DNA of 8,572 nt, taken from positions 11,357 through 19,928 of the forward strand of contig DJBQ01000010.1 of assembly GCA_002430125.1 (NCBI GenBank). The letters run 5' to 3'. The DNA is from Rhodobacterales bacterium UBA5972 (GTDB lineage Bacteria > Pseudomonadota > Alphaproteobacteria > Rhodobacterales > Rhodobacteraceae). The position numbers were made by a program, and so were the translations under genes. Below are positions 6,117 to 8,572 of the stretch, one piece after another; position 1 is the stretch's first letter; every line of letters begins with the position of its first letter. The notes beneath the pieces were generated by a model, which made no database searches, was not told where the DNA came from, and worked only from the letters and a program-made list of their open reading frames with translations.

Positions 6117-6157
6117 GACTGGGAACTGACCCAAATCGCCCTAACAGACGGGACAAT

Positions 6158-7582
6158 ATGACAAAATTCTCTGACCTGAACCTGGACCCGAGGGTTCTGA
6201 AGGCTGTTGAAGAAACCGGCTATTTAACGCCGACCCCCATTCAGGAACAAGCCATTCCGTATGCGCTGGAAGGCCGTGACATCTTGGGCATTGCCCAAAC
6301 CGGCACGGGCAAGACCGCATCGTTTGTGCTGCCGATGATCACCAAACTTGGACAGGGCCGCGCGCGTGCGCGGATGCCACGTTCGCTGGTTCTGGCGCCG
6401 ACGCGTGAACTGGCCGCACAAGTGGCCGAAAACTTCGAGACTTATGCAAAGCACACCAAACTGGCGATGGCCCTGTTAATCGGTGGCGTCAGCTTCAAGG
6501 ATCAGGATCGCCTGATTGACCGGGGCGTTGACGTGCTGATTGCCACACCGGGCCGGTTGCTGGACCATTTTGAACGCGGCAAGCTGATGCTGACCGGCGT
6601 GCAGATCATGGTGGTCGACGAGGCTGACCGGATGCTGGATATGGGGTTCATCCCGGATATCGAACGCATCTTCAAACTGACGCCGTTCACCCGGCAAACC
6701 CTGTTCTTTTCGGCCACAATGGCACCTGAAATTACCCGGATCACGCAAGAATTCCTGCATAATCCGGTCCGGGTCGAAGTGGCCCGACAGGCGACCACGT
6801 CGGAAACCATTACGCAGGCGGTTTGTGTCTTCAAGCCTTCGCGCAAGGACAAAACTGCCACCGAAAAGCGCGAAATATTGCGCAAGATCATGCGTTCGGA
6901 AGGCGACAAGCTGACCAACGGCATCGTCTTTTGTAACCGTAAGGTTGATGTGGATATCGTCGCTAAATCCTTGAAGCAACACGGATTTGATGCCGCGGCA
7001 ATTCACGGCGATCTGGAACAATCAGTGCGTACCCGCACATTGAACGCCTTTCGCGAAGGTGGTTTGAAACTGCTGATCGCCTCGGATGTGGCGGCGCGCG
7101 GGCTTGATGTGCCGTCTGTCAGCCATGTGTTCAACTTTGACATCCCGACCCACCCCGAGGATTATGTCCACCGGATCGGTCGCACTGGCCGGGCTGGTCG
7201 GGCTGGTAATGCCTTTACCCTGTGCCCGGTGTCGGACGAAAAGTATTTGAAAGCCATCGAAGAACTGGTTCAAACGACGATCCCGCGGATGGATGTATCG
7301 CAATTTGGCTTAACCGCAGATGCGCCTTCACAGGCAGCACCGGCACCAAAGCCACGCGAACCACGCAAAGCAGCCGCGCCCAAAAAAGCAAAACCTGCAG
7401 CCGCACCGGAAGTACCAGTTGTTGCCGAGGCAGCGCCTGCCGCGCCGGTTGCTGCGAAAAAGCCAGTGGAAAAACCAGCGGAAAAACCGGCACCACGCAA
7501 TCGCGGCCGCGACACCATTGATCAAAATGGCGTTGTTGGTCTGGGCGATCATGTTCCGGCATTTTTGCAGCGCAGCTTTTAG
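6158..7582 (+). CDS. rhlE: DEAD-box ATP-dependent RNA helicase, RhlE-like
   Basis: A 474-aa cytoplasmic RNA helicase that unwinds short RNA duplexes using ATP. All core motifs are present: Q motif (GYLTPTPIQEQ, 21-31), I AQTGTGKT (46-53), Ia PTRELA (81-86), GG (109-110), Ib TPGR (130-133), II DEAD (154-157), III SAT (185-187), IV VFCNR (257-261), V SDVAARGLD (309-317), VI HRIGRTGR (338-345). The core ends near 377 (IEELVQTTIPRM), as in RhlE. The tail (388-450) is low-complexity Ala/Pro/Lys with repeated EKPA, typical of a flexible RNA- or partner-binding extension, and it ends in a short conserved-looking GLGDHVPAFLQRSF. Subfamily assignment to RhlE rests on the core; CsdA/DeaD is less likely because its C-terminal RNA-binding domain is absent. 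The gene is convergent with RNase J and has a long structured leader. Confidence 0.95.
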   Translation: MTKFSDLNLDPRVLKAVEETGYLTPTPIQEQAIPYALEGRDILGIAQTGTGKTASFVLPMITKLGQGRARARMPRSLVLAPTRELAAQVAENFETYAKHTKLAMALLIGGVSFKDQDRLIDRGVDVLIATPGRLLDHFERGKLMLTGVQIMVVDEADRMLDMGFIPDIERIFKLTPFTRQTLFFSATMAPEITRITQEFLHNPVRVEVARQATTSETITQAVCVFKPSRKDKTATEKREILRKIMRSEGDKLTNGIVFCNRKVDVDIVAKSLKQHGFDAAAIHGDLEQSVRTRTLNAFREGGLKLLIASDVAARGLDVPSVSHVFNFDIPTHPEDYVHRIGRTGRAGRAGNAFTLCPVSDEKYLKAIEELVQTTIPRMDVSQFGLTADAPSQAAPAPKPREPRKAAAPKKAKPAAAPEVPVVAEAAPAAPVAAKKPVEKPAEKPAPRNRGRDTIDQNGVVGLGDHVPAFLQRSF

Positions 7583-7585
7583 CCC

Positions 7586-7605
7586 GCAGCCCTGCTGTTT
7601 CTTTT
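7586..7605 (+). terminator. Possible short terminator after the helicase gene
   Basis: GCAGC (7586-7590) pairs with GCTGT (7594-7598) across a 3-nt loop, followed by TTCTTTT (7599-7605). It begins 3 nt after the helicase stop. The stem is short, so it is a weak call. Confidence 0.4.
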
Positions 7606-7652
7606 AAAAAGATCCCGGAGCAATCGTCTCCGGGCGACGGGGGCAGCGCCCC
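7606..7652 (-). terminator. Rho-independent terminator of RNase J, with a second GC hairpin
   Basis: On the minus strand, downstream of the RNase J stop, come first a GGGGC/GCCCC hairpin (7652-7640, 3-nt loop), then a 7-bp stem CCCGGAG/CTCCGGG (7634-7614, 7-nt loop), then ATCTTTTT (the T run is 7610-7606). The second stem plus T-tract is a good intrinsic terminator for RNase J. On the plus strand no T-tract follows, so it is mainly one-directional. Confidence 0.75.
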
Positions 7653-7677
7653 AGCCTTGTGTTAAAAAAGTCGGCGA

Positions 7678-8572
7678 TTAACCCGCGACTAAACGGTTAA
7701 TCATCACCTGCACTTCGGGTTTCTTACCGATCACTTCATTGCTGATCTGGCGCACGGCCCGCGTGATCAACTCTTCCAGCGCATCATCTGACAGGATCAC
7801 TTTGGGTTTCGCGCGCCCGAGTTGATATTCAATGCCTTCTTCAATCAACACTGCCAGCGAATGCTCGGCACCTGCCGGATCCGGCAAGCCTTTGGTTTCG
7901 ACCCAGACACCGCCCATTGGCTCGTCGTCTTCGTCAATGATGATCCCGACAATCACATGCCCGTTCAGCGCCATACGAATGCGGTCGCGCACAACGCCGT
8001 CCATGGCCCCAATCACCACTTTGCCGTCCAGATAGGCGCGGCCGGTTTCGACATATTCGACAATTTCCGGCATGTTGCCCGACAGCGACACCATGGTGCC
8101 GTTGGGGGCAACGATGGCTTTGATGCCTTTCGCCTGTGCGGCTTTGGCATGTTCGCGCAGATGCCGGTGTTCACCATGCATCGGGATCAGGAATTGCGGT
8201 TTCATCAGATCGTGCATTGCCTCAAGGTCCGGCCGGTTGGCATGGCCTGAAACATGGTAAAGCCCGTCGTGATCATCCACCACATCAACGCCCATCTCGC
8301 TGTATTTATTAACGATCCGCGCGACAGGCACCTCGTTGCCCGGAATGGTTTTTGAGGAGAACAGGAACATATCGCCTTCGCGCAGTGTGATGCCGTTATA
8401 CTTGCCGTTTGCCATCTGCGCTGATCCGGCGCGCCGTTCGCCTTGCGAGCCGGTGACAAGGATCATCAGATTGCCGCGCGGCACCTCGTCGCTTTCGTCA
8501 AGCGACACGGTGGGCGGGAAATCGGTCAGAACGCCGGTAGCTTGGGCAACTGCAATCATCCGCTGCATGGCA
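7678..8572 (-). CDS. rnj: Ribonuclease J, C-terminal part (5' end outside window)
   Basis: These are 297 codons ending in TAA at 7680-7678. The frame is open through the window edge with Ala before the first visible Met, so the true start is outside. RNase J proteins are about 555 aa, so roughly the last half is present. RNase J is a Zn-dependent 5'-3' exonuclease/endonuclease of the metallo-beta-lactamase/beta-CASP family, acting in mRNA decay and rRNA 5' maturation. Counting from the visible Met: VTGSQGE (38-44, the beta-CASP acidic motif), SSKTIPGNE (71-79), HVSGHA (105-110), IPMHGEHRHL (128-137, the C-terminal metal-binding/beta-CASP histidine region), then the C-terminal domain ending VMINRLVAG. 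The HxHxDH metal site must lie beyond the edge. The gene is convergent with the RhlE-like helicase 95 nt away; in alphaproteobacteria both kinds of protein act in RNA turnover, but the orientation rules out a shared operon. Confidence 0.93.
   Translation of the reverse strand, partial: AMQRMIAVAQATGVLTDFPPTVSLDESDEVPRGNLMILVTGSQGERRAGSAQMANGKYNGITLREGDMFLFSSKTIPGNEVPVARIVNKYSEMGVDVVDDHDGLYHVSGHANRPDLEAMHDLMKPQFLIPMHGEHRHLREHAKAAQAKGIKAIVAPNGTMVSLSGNMPEIVEYVETGRAYLDGKVVIGAMDGVVRDRIRMALNGHVIVGIIIDEDDEPMGGVWVETKGLPDPAGAEHSLAVLIEEGIEYQLGRAKPKVILSDDALEELITRAVRQISNEVIGKKPEVQVMINRLVAG

Larger units (their letters stand above)
5760..6157. other. Non-coding region between the PepSY-type gene and the helicase gene
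   Basis: This is 398 bases with no convincing gene. A plus-strand frame at 5765-6049 is open, but its translation has no domain features, its ATG lacks a Shine-Dalgarno, and it ends inside the hairpin at 6041-6060. The left part (to about 6040) is AT-richer than the flanking genes and includes a T8 run (5781-5788). I could not place a confident promoter for either gene. The right part (6041-6157) holds the structured helicase leader listed separately. The helicase ATG is preceded by a modest GACGGGA ribosome-binding site. Confidence 0.65.

Noticed and set aside
7215..7607. Several overlapping frames opposite and within the helicase tail
   Set aside because: The low-complexity Ala/Pro/Lys coding DNA lacks stops in other frames; only the helicase frame continues a conserved protein.

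Overview
The window looks like chromosome of an alphaproteobacterium, most likely Rhodobacteraceae (Roseobacter group). The reasons are GC-rich coding DNA, a Hint_2-type protein of the kind common in that group, an RNase J combined with a RhlE-like helicase, and family-typical protein ends such as the helicase C-terminus GLGDHVPAFLQRSF. I see no phage, IS, CRISPR, tRNA or rRNA.

Layout, left to right. Minus strand: the first 28 codons of an ABC-transporter ATPase that starts with TTG and leaves the window at base 1, preceded by an SDR-family oxidoreductase whose catalytic Tyr and Lys are replaced (1-949). A 430-base divergent intergenic region follows, with three phased GCCACATT repeats and a good promoter for the plus-strand gene at 1380-2444. 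That gene encodes a 354-aa protein with a C-terminal Hint (hedgehog/intein) domain and ends at a clear intrinsic terminator. A small exported protein of unknown function (2625-3119, minus) is divergent from prfC, peptide chain release factor 3 (3408-5015, plus). Between them lie four TGTGTAC-like units at an exact 11-bp period, just upstream of a promoter that would make prfC leaderless.

A two-TM PepSY-associated membrane protein (5076-5759, minus) is convergent with prfC. A 398-base non-coding region with a hairpin-plus-U-tract and other leader structures precedes a RhlE-like DEAD-box RNA helicase (6158-7582, plus). The helicase is convergent with the 3' part of an RNase J gene (7678 to the window end, minus), and terminator hairpins lie between them.

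Functionally, the right half is translation and RNA metabolism: RF3, DEAD-box helicase and RNase J. The left half holds accessory genes: SDR/ABC, Hint protein and exported protein. No complete new system is evident. The most notable signals are regulatory: the 11-bp GTAC array, the GCCACATT repeats and the helicase leader. The degenerate SDR active site and the Hint protein are also worth a look.
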